Shown: positions 1 to 12,544, counted from the stretch's first letter. The stretch is 64,000 nucleotides of DNA from Panaeolus papilionaceus (GCA_015501605.1 JADNRZ010000002.1:124001-188000), one strand, 5' to 3'. Numbers and translations: made by a program. The notes: a model not told the origin generated them from the letters alone.

Positions 1-398
1 TCAGAAGTTTTCACGACAGCCCACTCGCAGATATCTCAACACGCGAGCTCGTCTATGAACTCGAGAGTCGATTAGAGCGTCGTGAAACAGGAGCCACAGG
101 CACCGGAAACACCGCCAATACTGCCGTCAAAAAGGACGATGGCAAGGGAAGTGCTGCCACTGGTCAACAAGGCGCCGGGAAAGAGCCGACCGTGGAGCAG
201 CTCAATAACAGTTTAAGGAAAGTGGTGGCCTCCACGAAGAAACACGCCAAGGAGGCAGTAAAGGCGATACGAGACATGATTAAGGCTAAGGGTGGTGTAC
301 CATTCGATGAAGCCGCGGGCGGCAAGGGTGGTGCTGCACAAGGCGGGGCAGGTAAGGGTGGAGCGAAGGGAGCAGGAGCTGCTGGAGGAAAGAAATGA
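1..398 (+). CDS. 3' end of a small Gly/Lys-rich protein (partial)
   Basis: The reading frame is open from the left edge to a TGA at 396-398, so the 5' end lies outside the window. The visible part has a short conserved segment, STRELVYELESRL, followed by a Thr/Gly/Lys-rich stretch and a tail of GGKGGA-type repeats ending in KK. The gene at 11877-12430 has the same arrangement (TTRELVQELQARL, then a Gly-rich tail) after a signal peptide, so this is probably a paralogous small secreted protein whose signal-peptide exon lies upstream. The first in-window ATG (192) is internal and is not taken as the start. Function is unknown. Low-complexity composition makes similarity of the tails alone uninformative; the TRELV segment is the real link. 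Confidence 0.6.
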   Translation, partial: RSFHDSPLADISTRELVYELESRLERRETGATGTGNTANTAVKKDDGKGSAATGQQGAGKEPTVEQLNNSLRKVVASTKKHAKEAVKAIRDMIKAKGGVPFDEAAGGKGGAAQGGAGKGGAKGAGAAGGKK

Positions 399-1140
399 TT
401 TTCTTGCAGGTGTCTCCATTTAGGAAATTGTAATTATTTATGCATTTCGTAGTGTAGTTCGGTTATGCTTATGTGGATTGTTTGAATATCTCTTGTATCT
501 CATTATTCATTTTCCCTATCGAAAATTCGTCGTCTATTTTGCACTCGGATTACCACAAGGGACGGATTCGAGTGTCACGTCCTTTAAAGTGAGTTTCATA
601 AACTAGGCCTACGTAGGTCCTGAACTCTGAACACACTATGCTCGGCATTCCAGACAGAGGGTTGAGCCAAGAGATGTTTGTCTTGGCGCCTGTGTCCCTG
701 GTCTCGTGTATTCACATCGGGAATGCTGTCTGATCCCCAACAACACCTTCAAATTTTGTTTGTCCAGCCAGCCTGCTTCCCTTCACTCTCATTTTCGAGT
801 CACCTCCTAGGTTGTGAATATACCCCTTGTTACTCAATGAATAGCATTCAGGATAAGATGGCTTTTCCGCGGAACCTTCAAGTTGCAATCTATTTTATTT
901 TTTCTGCGCCTCGGACAAGGACCAACCTCGAAGTGTATAAGTAAGGTGACCCGTTTCGCAGAAGAAAAGAACATAATTTCATATCACTCACACATTCAGC
1001 GATGCAGCTCAAATTCTACACCTTTCTATTACTCAACTCCTTTGAGTTGTAGATAACATCGAGTCAACGGCTCATAGACAGACCGTAACTCTTTGACGCA
1101 CTGATTACCTGACAAACACCCAAAATTCACCTGGGCGTTT
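399..1140. other. intergenic, nothing recognised
   Basis: The short open frames here show no domain, signal peptide or consistent splice structure. I see no gene in this stretch. Confidence 0.5.
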
Positions 1141-1159
1141 GAACGGATAGCCGACGCGC

Positions 1160-1435
1160 TCAAGCGTTCCCATGCCTGCGGAATTTGGATTACGCCTTCC
1201 GGTTATTCGTCCTACCTGCACTCAAAGAGTTCAAACTGGGGTCAGCGCGTTCGACCATCCCGATTCCTGGAGTGGCAGGATCACAGCTTCTCGTCGTTTG
1301 TTCTCGTACAGATCGTGAATTTATCAAAGCAAGGATGGAGTCCTCAAGCGTCCCCAGGCCTCCTGTGTAGTTCAAACATACTCCCCCAATTGTGGGTCTA
1401 AACATCATTCAACAGTCCTCATACCAGGGGTATTT
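1160..1435 (-). repeat. cluster of short units with a CCCCAGGCATGGGG-type core (minus orientation)
   Basis: Four diverged copies of one motif lie about 65-95 bp apart, at roughly 1162-1182, 1247-1275, 1343-1363 and 1408-1432. On the minus strand they read like CCCCAGGCATGGGGACGGTTGAACGCG with substitutions. The core is an imperfect palindrome (CCCCA/TGGGG). The same unit recurs at about 5339-5362 (minus) and at 34.7-35.0 kb (plus), so it is an interspersed minisatellite-like family. Confidence 0.6.
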
Positions 1436-1870
1436 GGATCACGTCAAGTTTGTTCCACTCATAACGACTCTCTCATATTCACGCTCGACTATTCATATGC
1501 CTGAGGTATCAGGAGCGCTTTCCCTTCGGTAGACAAAGAATTGAATGCCTGAAGAACGGTGGGGGAGAAGGAGAATGCACATCTATATTTATGCATTTTC
1601 ATTAGGCCCTTGGCCCTTTGAACGAATGACTGGGGAATTGTCAAGCCCTATTACCAGTGTCCTCGATTTATTTTAATTGTCTCAATCATTTGACCCCGAG
1701 CCCGAGTCATTGTCAGTCGGTCAGCATTCCTCACCCTTTCCTTCTCCCATTCACCATTAACCTTCTGCCTTTGAGGTCTACATTACCCGCGCCCTATACG
1801 TTCTCGTATACTTCATGTTATGTACCAATTTTCCAACTAATTTAGATCAGATACTTGCCGCACACTGGAT
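1411..1870 (+). repeat. 460-bp dispersed direct repeat, copy 1
   Basis: This stretch is closely similar along its whole length to 5339-5797 in the same orientation. Shared blocks include CAGTCCTCAT at the left edge, GAATGCCTGAAGAACGGTGG inside and CCGCACACTGGAT at the right edge. Differences are scattered substitutions and a few 1-bp indels. No coding potential was found. The left end overlaps one CCCCAGGCATGGGG-type unit. It may be a non-autonomous element or a duplicated segment; I could not find convincing terminal repeats or a target-site duplication. Confidence 0.75.
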
Positions 1871-2052
1871 CATCGCGTCAAAATGACAAATACATCATGG
1901 AGTTGCTGTTCACTTGCCGCCAATGTATGCCAATGGATACATGTTGTAGGGTCTTTTGCGAGCAATCTCGAGTGTTCGTGAATGAAAACCCGTATATTCA
2001 ACAAAAAGAAATAGTACAAGACTTGGAGAGTCCAGGCAGTTATAATAGATAC

Positions 2053-2559
2053 TTAGAGGTTGATGTTGATGGGTGTGCAGCCCAAAGCGATGATTCCATT
2101 CTGTATAAAGCGCAATCAGGTTTAAGAGGCATGTGGAGAGGCACATATTGACTTACGAAGCTGTTGTTGGTGCAGCAGACTGGTTGAGCGGAGCAGGAGT
2201 TGCCCGAGATGCCAACGACGTTAATCGGAGAGCAAGTCACTATCAAAAAATCAGTATGTCGGATTCATGGAGGTATGTATATTCCACTGACGACCAACGA
2301 GACCAGTGACACTACCAACGACGACACCCAAGAGACCGAGGAGTCCAGCAATAGAGCTGCTGGTGGCCTAGAGCAGAGATTGCGTTTAGTACACGACGGT
2401 TAGAAAGGGCATTGGATCACTTACGACTTGGGTGGAGTTACAGCATTGCAAGCTACCGGTGTTGCATTGGTTGGAAGGTCCACTGCCATCCGTGCGGGGG
2501 AGGACACTGGCGGCCGCGAGGAGAGGGAGGGCAAGAACAAAAGCGGACTTGACGAACAT
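2053..2559 (-). CDS. class I hydrophobin
   Basis: Four exons on the minus strand (2559-2425, 2367-2295, 2239-2157, 2100-2053) join in frame through 55-57 nt GT-AG introns to give 112 aa. Residues 1-18 (MFVKSAFVLALPLLAAAS) form a signal peptide. The mature part has the eight hydrophobin cysteines in the order C-CC-C-C-CC-C: CNTGSLQCC, then TCSPI, then CSAQPVCC, then GCTPI. Class I hydrophobins are secreted amphipathic proteins that self-assemble into rodlet layers on aerial hyphae, spores and fruit bodies. The long second loop between CC and C is hydrophobic and Gly/Val-rich, as in class I. The upstream in-frame ATG at 2661 would precede the signal peptide and is rejected. A TATA box lies about 90 bp upstream. 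The gene sits between two 460-bp direct repeats. Confidence 0.95.
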
Positions 2560-2645
2560 CTTGAAAGAGTTGGTTGGTTGAGAGAGGCTTTGTAGAAGAG
2601 CTGTTGGGCTGATTCTGCTGAAGCATATGAGGCGAAATCTCCCCT

Positions 2646-2652
2646 CTTTATA
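2646..2652 (-). promoter_or_regulatory. TATA box of the hydrophobin gene
   Basis: TATAAAG on the minus strand, 87-93 bp upstream of the hydrophobin ATG at 2559, a typical position for a strongly expressed fungal gene. Confidence 0.6.
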
Positions 2653-2659
2653 CCCTCGC

Positions 2660-4480
2660 AATGCAGTGACTTTTTCAGAAAACTTTCAAAGATCTTGGTG
2701 AATCTACTACACGTGATCGCGCGGTATGTTCCCCGTTCGAAGTTGTAAAAATAGTTACCAGGGTGTCTGTCAGAGTTGTCAAACGAATATATGAACAAGA
2801 AATCGGGCCCATCTCGGTTTTCGATGTGAGCCGCACCAATGATAATTGAGAACAAAAATGGGTAAACAGCTGTTGCAAATAGTGGGCAGTGTTGTTAAGG
2901 CTGGACGACTGATTCAAACTCACGATGTCAAAATTGTGTGGTAATTTCAACATTGCTGGAATAGGAGAACCGTTATGTGCAATGAGTAGGCCTCCGACTA
3001 CCTACTAGACGAATTACGGAGCCAACACGACTATTGGATGGTGATGAACACCTCTCTCTCTTCGTTTTGAGTATCAATTTGGATGTCGGGGCCGGAGGCA
3101 CTCCGTCATATCTTGTCGAACATAGCCGGAACAATAAAAATGAGGCCTATATTTAATGGGAACTTTGTAACAAAAATGCAATCAATAATTACTTCCAGTA
3201 GCCAAGGCCTGCGTGAGACCCATGTCGAGGAACATCTGACCATTTTTATGATTGCAGTGCTGACGATACTGCACATCAATTGGAGGGTATAAATAGCTCA
3301 TGAAAAATCGAAAACCAGATCCGTCGGTACTTGCAATGCCTAAGAGCATGCTTCCGATAGCATGGTTTTCGCTGCAAGATGATGAGTTTGAACGGAACGC
3401 GGATCTGCCGAAAATTCATCTGCACGAAGATATCCTGTCCTGGTGTGCTTTCACGGTTACTCAATAAGCGGAGTATGCATCAAAGACTGGGCATCTGCTA
3501 GAGGGAAACAGCATACCCTTCCTCCTTAAAATTCTTCTTCCGTGAACGCAAAACCAAAGAGCAAGGCAACAAAGACCTACGACCAAGGTCATCTCGTGAA
3601 CGCCTATGTTTAGTCCGGATCGAGGGCGCCCTGGGTTCGCTTGATCCCAAGCCTATGCGAACAACATGAAGTGCCAAGCAATCTGAACTAATCTTGTATT
3701 TCGAAGAATAAACGTTGGTGCATGTCGTTCCATAAGGGTGTCTGTAGTATTCCATAGCTGGGCTATTCACGCATTATGAAAAGCCTGGTAATTTTGTGGA
3801 GCATCAAGAAGTGCATCCCGTTTGTTAAAAAAGAGATAAGAAACCCACATTATTCCGTAATTCGCACCGTCGAATCTACGGTTTGGACACCATTCTCCGC
3901 GCGGGTGGTTGGAAAAAACGTGAATAATGGCATTTTACTATATATTCCGCCAATTGGACGTTCCACCTAGCCAATCACAAGACATCTGAGTAATGAAGGA
4001 GTGAGTTAATTATCATGCTTTCTTGGAGATTAAAAATAGCTTGCTCTTCAGCACATGCGGAGGGTTGATGCATCACAGAACAAGACGTGGTCTGCTTTGT
4101 GCCTGATGTGGAGCCGATTTGTGTTGCACTATCCGTGCAACGTCGACCTGAAAATAACCAAGGTCCAGGCAAGAAGGTCCTCAAAGTCGAGAATCGATTT
4201 GTTTCCACATTTACCTGCTGGCCTCGAGAAGAAGGGTTCCTTTTAAAATCCGCCGCATCAAAGGTTGCTCTTGTCCAGCCCACCTTCCATGAGCCGAAGC
4301 GGGAGAAAAAATGTTGCTTGATATAAATGAAAACATGCCGCTTGCTGGCACTGCGAAACAGGATATAAAAATATTTTATGGTCTAAGATCAAAAGTCGGG
4401 ACTTTATGAGGCCTTGATTGGTGTATAGAAAGAATCATCACTGCATATATTTGTAGAACAACTAGTCCTTACTCTTGGTT
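2660..4480. other. intergenic, nothing recognised
   Basis: Only short frames with no recognisable domain and no coherent multi-exon model on either strand. Confidence 0.45.
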
Positions 4481-5175
4481 TCATTCCTGTGCCTCATTAA
4501 TCAGTGGCCGGTGGGATGTGGAAATAGAGAGGCAATCATCGTAGATCAGATCCTGCCAAAGTGCGTAAGTAGGTATACAGTTCATAAAAGGAATTCCAGG
4601 GTTGCAGGGAACACCGACCGCCATCAGTTGGGACTCAGACAAGGGCGCTGCATAGATTAGCATAGGGGCATTATACACCCCTGCTGGTTCTACAAGGCAA
4701 AATGCGTCGGCGAGTTGGCGTAGGGAAAAGTGGACCCACTCCTCCGTAGATCCTGGAAAATTAATGAAGCAACATCGTTCGATCACGGAATCATGCTACA
4801 AGCCGCGGTTCGATAGGCGCAAATACCCCAGAAGTGCATGTAATATTGATACTCCACATGAGAAAGGAACACTGTAAGCAGGACAATTGTTCGTCCCAGA
4901 GTCTCGAGCCCCCTGTCAAAGCTCATCGTTTTCACACAGATTACCAATGGGTCTCTGTATCTGTAGAGGTAAAGGATGCCTCGTTCGTGACGTAGGTCTT
5001 CTCCGACTCATTCCATCAAGTGAAATTCAGTAATTTGTTGGTGCGCACAGGTAGCTGACCAAAAGGGATGTAGGGGTTAGCAACCTGGTTGGTATAGACG
5101 GCGGCAACATACGTTTGTGAAGATTGAAAGGATGTCCTAGATATATCCCTGAGTTCAGGCGGTGCAAATTCAGAT
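4481..5175 (-). pseudogene. degenerate coding remnant of unknown family
   Basis: On the minus strand two stretches look like former protein-coding sequence. The first (about 5175-4960) reads TYVAAVYTNQVANPYIPFGQ and later SEKTYVTNEASFTSTD, but with an in-frame stop between them and another after. The second (about 4786-4481) reads GSTEEWVHFSLRQLADAFCL and later NPGIPFMNCIPTYALW before a stop. I could not join them into an intact gene by introns. The family is not recognised. It could equally be a spliced gene whose exons I failed to connect. Confidence 0.3.
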
Positions 5176-5338
5176 TCAATCACGATACACATTGGAGGTT
5201 AGGATATAGGGCGGTGGTATGTACACGGGACAAAAAAAAAAGCTAATGCCCTTTCCACACGGCTGTCAGCGATTGAGCCTTGTTGAAGATTCTGTCCGCG
5301 AAGGCTGGGGTATTGTCAAGCCCTATTACCAAGCATAC

Positions 5339-5797
5339 AACAGTCCTCATGCCTGGGGTATTTGGACCACTTTATGTCTGTTCCACTCACCACGACTCTC
5401 TCATATTCACGCTCGACTAGTCATATGAACGAGGTATCAGGAGCGCTTTCCCTTCGGTAGAGAAAAATTTGAATGCCTGAAGAACGGTGGGGGAGAAGGA
5501 GAATGCACATCTATATTTATACATTTTCATTAAGCCTTTGGCCCTTTGAGCGAATTACTGGGATATTGTCAAGCCCTATTACCACTGGACTCGGTTTATT
5601 GTAATTGTCTCAATCATTTGACCCCGGGCCCGAGTCATGTCAGTAGGTCAGCATTTCTCATCCTTTCCTTCTCCCATTCACCATTGATCTTCTGCCTTTG
5701 AGGTCTATATTACCCGCGCCCTGTGTATTCTCGTATACTTCCTGTTCTGTATCAATTTTCCAACTAATTTAGATCAGATACTCGCCGCACACTGGAT
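5339..5797 (+). repeat. 460-bp dispersed direct repeat, copy 2
   Basis: Second copy of the repeat at 1411-1870, same orientation, about 3.5 kb away; the hydrophobin gene lies between them. The short phrase ATTGTCAAGCCCTATTACCA occurs both inside this copy (around 5565) and again just before it (around 5312), so the copy boundary carries an extra partial unit. Confidence 0.75.
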
Positions 5798-6988
5798 ATG
5801 ACAAGGCAGCGTCGAATGCTGGAAATGAAACGTAACATAAGTAATCCGAGTCGATGACGACGAGGCAATTTGACCACTATTGTGGATGCCCAAGCGGATT
5901 TCCAGCAATTAGATAATTTCCTTACAATAGAGGTATGTGACCTAGATAATATACGCAACAAAGCAGGTCGAAATGTGTTACGATTTTAAATGTGTAAAGT
6001 CTGGCGCTTAGTCGAGCGAGCCGCCCAATATTAAGGTCCCAAAAAGGAAAGCCTCGTCATCCGATCAATTGAGCGACGGGATGAGTGGGCACTGGCGGTG
6101 TCAAATCGCTCATTAAATGTTCTATATTCGTCATTCCGTGATTCAGTGTCATCATGATGTGATAGCTCAAGTATGTGTATCCCTAAAATATGCAGCACTC
6201 AAGTCACGGTGTAGCACCCATCCGTACCCGAAGGAGCGGAGTGTTAATTGGTGTGCTATGATTGGTCGGCTTTGGTCCTGCAGTATCACCCCTTTCCTCG
6301 GGGCCCGGAGCAGGAAGGAAGGAATGCAGGAGAGGGGATTAGGTCGTGTGCTGTTGTTTGCATCTAGTCTAGTCACGTTCGAGACAAGAAAGGCAGCGAT
6401 AAAGCGAGGAGTAAAGATAAAGGCAACGAAGATAACTAGGTATTGTCTAGAGATGAGGGGCAAGTGTATTTAACAATGGTAATGATGTGATGGAGTAATG
6501 ATAGCACTGCTAATAATGGAGTGAAATGGCGATGAGTCTGATTGTTGTGGTGTGGTGTGTGGGTATGTTGTCAGAGGGAGGAAGGAAACCCGCGGCATGT
6601 TCCGAAAAAGGAGTACAGGACAAAGATGCACCAATCTTCCAACGTTCAAACTGCTTTCTCGTTGCTCAACTTTCTCCCTATGGAATCTCTTCAAATAAAA
6701 TGCTATAGGTAGGTATAATGAATCGAAGGATGTTTCAAAAAGAATTAGGGAAAAAGAGCAAGAAATAAAAAAGAAATAAAAAAGATGAATATTTTTTGAA
6801 TCTTCCGAGCCCTAAAACGTTCTGAATGCGGTGGCTCGTGCGCTTTATACGAGCGTGAGAAATTAAAACGTTTTGTTTGGGAGGGTAATGGGAGTCGAAC
6901 TTTTCCCATTCCTCCCCTTCCCCTCAACTCCTTCAACCCGCACCACCACTACTAACCACTCAAATCTTTTATTTCAACAGCGTTTTCA
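5798..6988. other. intergenic region upstream of histone H3
   Basis: No gene recognised. The part next to H3 is pyrimidine-rich just before the start codon, as often seen in fungal promoters; no clear TATA box was identified. Confidence 0.5.
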
Positions 6989-7951
<963 letters not shown>

Positions 7952-9041
7952 GCGTCTCGCTTGACCATCGTTTACTCGTCGTCATCACGACGTCACGACC
8001 ACACTATCTGTATCACGACTCTTTCTTTCCATTTCATCTTTCGTTTCTATTCGCGTCCTATCAGTTCCTTCGACCATCGACGCACCTCGCACTCCCTTCC
8101 GTGTACCATATAACATACAACGACCACGCACCACATACACGCATCTTTCAGTAATATTGTGTTCATTGTTTTTCTGCCTTAATCCAAGTCTCGTTGCATC
8201 GTCTCGCATCCCCTCTCCATTGGCCCCCCTCGATGGTTGTTAAGAAGCCGATCTATCCAGTTTCAGGTTGAACCTGGATCTGACAGCGTCGTGCGCTATG
8301 CGTGCATGCACGATAGTCATTCACCTACCCAATTTCCGACAAGATGGATTTTTGGCTGGTCCTTGATGTGCCACGTAGTTATTATGACTTGTATAATGGT
8401 CGACGAACACCGTATCTTTTGGTATCGTTTTTTTGTTCAATGACGTGCAAAGTATTTAAGTATTATTGTTCCTTGCTGTATAGGACACTTATGTTTTACA
8501 TATGGTTATGCGATCCCCCTCTTGTTCTTTGATAAACGCTAAAGACTAGACAATGTTGATGTCTGCATAATGTATATTGTTCATATTTATATTTCGTCCT
8601 CACCTTGCAAGACCATCTCCAAGCATGAGATAAGAAGACACTGGCCAGATCTCAGACCTATTACCCATGTCCTCACCCCCTGCCAATCACGTTGGTCTTC
8701 TGGCAGCTTCCACGGGGTTTGCCTAAGGTTGCCACACAAATACAATTTTAGAACACCATCATAACCGATCATGCCAATCACTACCTTCGGTTGAGAGTCG
8801 GGCGTTTCATGGGTTTATTACTCGAATAATGTGCATCCCGCATGAGCGGCGGTAAAATTCAACAGCGACGGAAGAGGTCAGGTGGGTTCGATGTATAGCG
8901 AAGTCCATGTGGCGACGAGAGGTTGCAGTAGACTTCGTGCCAATAACATGACCTTCGATAGGGGGTAGGGGCCATCCTCCTTCTCTTCTGCTCCGTCCGG
9001 GCTCCGTGAACCGTCGCTCACATGTTATACTGGGCAGGATG
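7952..9041. other. intergenic between H3 and the GH5 gene
   Basis: 3' flank of H3 and promoter of the GH5 gene. No further gene recognised. Confidence 0.5.
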
Positions 9042-9048
9042 TATATAA
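9042..9048 (+). promoter_or_regulatory. TATA box of the GH5 gene
   Basis: TATATAA 60-66 bp upstream of the chosen GH5 start at 9108; this spacing supports that start rather than the in-frame ATG at 9006, which lies upstream of the TATA box. Confidence 0.6.
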
Positions 9049-9107
9049 GTCAAGATTATTCTGCTTCATTTAACCCACCGTCAACACTTGACGGATCCGC
9101 CATAATC

Positions 9108-10325
9108 ATGGCCCGCATCTTAGTTTTCTCTCTCTTCATAGCACTCTTCTCATATATCCACATATCCTCAGCCATCGTCCTTCACACCCAAGATCGATGG
9201 ATCGTCGATACCAATAACCAGCGCGTCAAACTCCGGTGCGTCAACTGGGCAGGACACCAAGAAGTCAGTATCCCCGAAGGTCTACAGCACCAGCCCGTCG
9301 CGACGATCGCAGCGTGGATCGCCAACAACAAATTCAACTGCGTCCGTCTGACGTACTCGATTGATATGGCGCTGAACCCGAACCAGAGGGTACAAGATTC
9401 ATTCAACAACGCTGCGTCGCTCACGGGCGTTTCGTTATCCTCGATGCAAGGGCTGTACAACTCGGCAGTGTCCAAGAATAGCTGGTTGAGCAGCTCGACG
9501 ACGCAGGGGGCTTTCGCGAGGGTTATCCAGGAACTGGGAAATAGGGGCGTGATGGTCATACTTGATAACCACGTCTCCAAGGCATCGTGGTGTTGCGGCA
9601 CCAGTGACGGTAACGGGTGGTGGGCTGCTGCGTCGGGGTACAACGCGAACAACAGCAGGTACTTTGACGTCAACAATTGGCTTCAGGGGCTGCGCAATAT
9701 CGCCTCGTTCGCGAAGGGGTACTCTAATGTCGTGGGTATGGGGCTGAGAAACGAGGTTAGAGCAGTGAGCGGGCAAGATGGGAACAACCACGCGGATTGG
9801 TATAATTTTATGGGGCAAGGCGCGCGCGCTGTCAGCGATACCAACCGGGACCTGCTCATCATTTTCGGCGGGGTCAGCTACGCCACCGATCTCTCGTACC
9901 TGTACAACAAACCCTTCGACAGGAGCGCATTGAACAACAAGGTCGTGTATGAATTCCACAACTACCAGTGGACGTACGGAGACAAGTCTTGTGCGGACCA
10001 CAAGACGCTGATGGGGAACTACGCTGGGTACCTCATTGCGTCTGGGAAGTCGTACACTGGGCCACTGTGGGTATCTGAGTTTGGGTGGAACCAGAACAGT
10101 GCGACGACGCAGGAGGTGAATTATTATAAGTGCTTGGTGGAGTACCTCGAGTCGAATGATGCGGATTGGGCATATTGGGCGCTGCAGGGGAGCTATTATG
10201 TGAGAGATGGGAAGGTGAACTTCGATGAGAGCTTTGGGGTGCTCAAAGCTGATTGGAGTGGATGGAGGAATACGGGCTTCACGGCTGCACTTGGCAAGAT
10301 TTGGGATAAGACTCAGGGGCCTTAG
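9108..10325 (+). CDS. secreted glycoside hydrolase family 5 (cellulase-type) enzyme
   Basis: A single 405-aa exon, unusual in this intron-rich neighbourhood. Residues 1-22 are a signal peptide (MARILVFSLFIALFSYIHIS plus SA), and the mature part begins with the GH5 beta-strand pattern KLRCVNWAGH. The two family glutamates are visible: E216 in MGLRNEVR (acid/base) and E324 in VSEFGW (nucleophile), with the usual supporting residues in LDNH (H155) and YEFHNY (H284). GH5 enzymes hydrolyse beta-linked polysaccharides, classically beta-1,4-glucan, by a retaining mechanism; the exact substrate and subfamily cannot be decided here. No carbohydrate-binding module or linker is present. The start at 9108 is preferred over 9006 because it begins the signal peptide and follows the TATA box. 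Confidence 0.92.
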   Translation: MARILVFSLFIALFSYIHISSAIVLHTQDRWIVDTNNQRVKLRCVNWAGHQEVSIPEGLQHQPVATIAAWIANNKFNCVRLTYSIDMALNPNQRVQDSFNNAASLTGVSLSSMQGLYNSAVSKNSWLSSSTTQGAFARVIQELGNRGVMVILDNHVSKASWCCGTSDGNGWWAAASGYNANNSRYFDVNNWLQGLRNIASFAKGYSNVVGMGLRNEVRAVSGQDGNNHADWYNFMGQGARAVSDTNRDLLIIFGGVSYATDLSYLYNKPFDRSALNNKVVYEFHNYQWTYGDKSCADHKTLMGNYAGYLIASGKSYTGPLWVSEFGWNQNSATTQEVNYYKCLVEYLESNDADWAYWALQGSYYVRDGKVNFDESFGVLKADWSGWRNTGFTAALGKIWDKTQGP

Positions 10326-11876
10326 AAGATGGATGTGAGAGCCCTGTTATCGGGTGTTAATATCGAATACGTACGTAGGCTACTTACGATGCTTTATGAT
10401 GTGCGTTGGATTTTCTTGATGCCGAGGGATGCATTGCAGGCAGTTGAGATGAGTTTGAGGGGACTGAATACATGAGTTCCATGTCATGGTACACCTTCAA
10501 GCAGAAAAGCTGCCAAAATTTTCAACTCTGAGGCGTACGTGTGGATCGGCTCTCAGCTGGGTGGCCCTGAGGGATTTTTTTCCAGAAAGGAGGACCTTTC
10601 TAAGTACGTTACCTTCGAGGTTTTTATTGTCCCGCTTTTAGACACCACGCACAAAGCACGACTCCGGTGTGGTAGCACCTCCTATCGCGTACGACGCGGA
10701 CCTAGCTCCCCTCAATGGAAGGAGTTCATCTCCATTGTCAATTGGGTATGTCGAGCATTTGAACTCAGTCAATGAACACGCGTACACAGCACCTGTTTCT
10801 CAGTGTCTTGCACAACTTGAGCACCACACCACCATCACAACGTATGATAACTGCGATTGTCGCTCATTTTTGAAAATGATGTCGCATTGTATACACAGTC
10901 TCCCTTGAAACAATCACTCCTCGACTCCAAGTCCGAGTCGTGTTAGAGAATTCAGCTACATATTTGAGGCAAGAATCGTGCCTCGTCGTGTACTTTGTCG
11001 GCGCACCGCTGAGCCCTGGATTTAATTGAATTGAACTTGAATGATTGTGTGCTGATTGCGTGAGCCACATCCTGTTCCGCGTGTTGAGTGCGATTATCAT
11101 ACACCCAAGGAGGAATGCAATAGTCAACCTGAAAAGAAGCCGCAACGAACCCTTGAGCTGTATTGTGGCTCTAAAGCGTATGTTTAATGACTTGGGCGTT
11201 TAAAAAATCACCCCAAATGAGGATCAAGCCTTTGAGCTTTCCTTCTCCTCCTTGTTCGCAACAGTTTAGCACCCGAAGGCGGTGCTGTTGTTGAGAGATA
11301 AGCATCTAAGGAGTGAAGACCCTTGACAACGTTTATGTTACACAATGTCGTGTCATCCTCAAACGGAATGAATTATAACCATGTTGAGGTATCCCAGCCT
11401 GCTATCTCTGTCCTAAGCACAACAAACACTCTTATGAGAAATGTATCACCGACCCTTAGGTGCTAGACAACTTCAAACGATAATCTTTTCACGAAGTCGA
11501 TGCAAGACTTGAGCGGTGGGGCTTAGCTTGGAGGTAACAAGCGACAAGTCTTTCATTTGGGATGGATGATGTGGACAGAACAAACATTGATGGGAAGCCA
11601 AGACTGTGTTCATGTGAGTTTCTCGGGCGCCACAGCAGCAAAAATTGATGCGGTGGGTAGAATCAATCAAACGATTTCCTTGAGGAAGGAAGCCCTGAAA
11701 TGTGCAAAATTCTTCAAAAGCCGGAGAGTGCTCGACGTCTGATTCTACCATCCCAAATCCCAACGTTGATCGTTGCAGCAGAATACCTGGTGTATTTCTC
11801 TGGAAGCATTACTTTTTTTTCTCCGAAAAACTCTCGAACCAACAATACTTCAAACTCGTCTTCTCATTCATACGCA
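10326..11876. other. intergenic, nothing recognised
   Basis: Short frames on both strands without recognisable domains. The last part is the promoter of the gene at 11877. Confidence 0.5.
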
Positions 11877-12430
11877 ATGAAGTTCTTCTCCAGCCTTGTT
11901 CTTCTTGTCCAGTTCGCCATGCTCGGTAGCATTGCTCAAGTAAGACATTCTCTGCTTTACCACGGATTACCCATTAACCCATTATAATCATCAAGGCTGC
12001 CTTTCCCTCGGATGATTTCCTCTCTTTTACCACTCGAGAGCTCGTCCAAGAATTGCAAGCACGACTAGATATCGCCGCTCCTCATCTTTCAGGTCGGCAT
12101 ACTCGTCGTTCACTCGCATACGATGAACTCGTCCAATTCAGCGCACGCGGTGGTGGCAAGACCTCAGGAGGCGCAGGAGCAGACACAACGGTGACACCAG
12201 ATGCTACCACAGCAGCCGTCGACGGGGGAGGCGCTGTGACACCCGTTGACAGCACCCAGGACACAACCGGTGGTGGTGGTGGTGCAACTACGGGAGGAAC
12301 AGGACAGGATACAACACAGGGTGGCGGTGGTGCTGGTGGCAAGGGCAGCCATGGCCACCACTCCCACCATCGAGGTGGCAGCAAGCTTGCTAAGCTGAGG
12401 GCGATTGTCGGCCTGGCAGGCCACAAGTGA
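11877..12430 (+). CDS. small secreted Gly/Thr-rich protein with TRELV segment
   Basis: Two exons (11877-11939 and 11996-12430) joined by a 56-nt intron give 165 aa. Exon 1 is almost exactly the signal peptide (MKFFSSLVLLVQFAMLGSIA). The mature protein starts AAFPSDDFLSFTTRELVQEL, followed by a dibasic/RR region, a Gly/Thr/Asp low-complexity middle and a Gly/His tail (GSHGHHSHHRGG) ending GLAGHK. The TTRELVQELQARL segment matches the partial gene at 1-398, so the two are paralogs about 11.5 kb apart. Function is unknown; possibilities include a cell-wall associated or metal-binding (His-rich) secreted protein, but this is inference from composition only. No cysteines are present. Confidence 0.8.
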
Positions 12431-12544
12431 TATAATGCTTATTTGACAAGTTATGATTTGCAGTACATGCATCAATATATCAGACTTTTTCGTTGATTTA
12501 CGGTGTCTAATGAGACGGGTCATGGCATCACAATCATTTGGTCA

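Noticed and set aside
6870..6925. Possible tRNA on the minus strand (AGTTCGACTCCCA resembles a B box)
   Set aside because: No A box, anticodon arm or acceptor stem could be folded around it.
9435..10001. 188-codon open frame antisense to the GH5 gene
   Set aside because: It lies fully inside the well-supported GH5 exon, has no domain or signal peptide and is explained by the codon bias of the sense strand.
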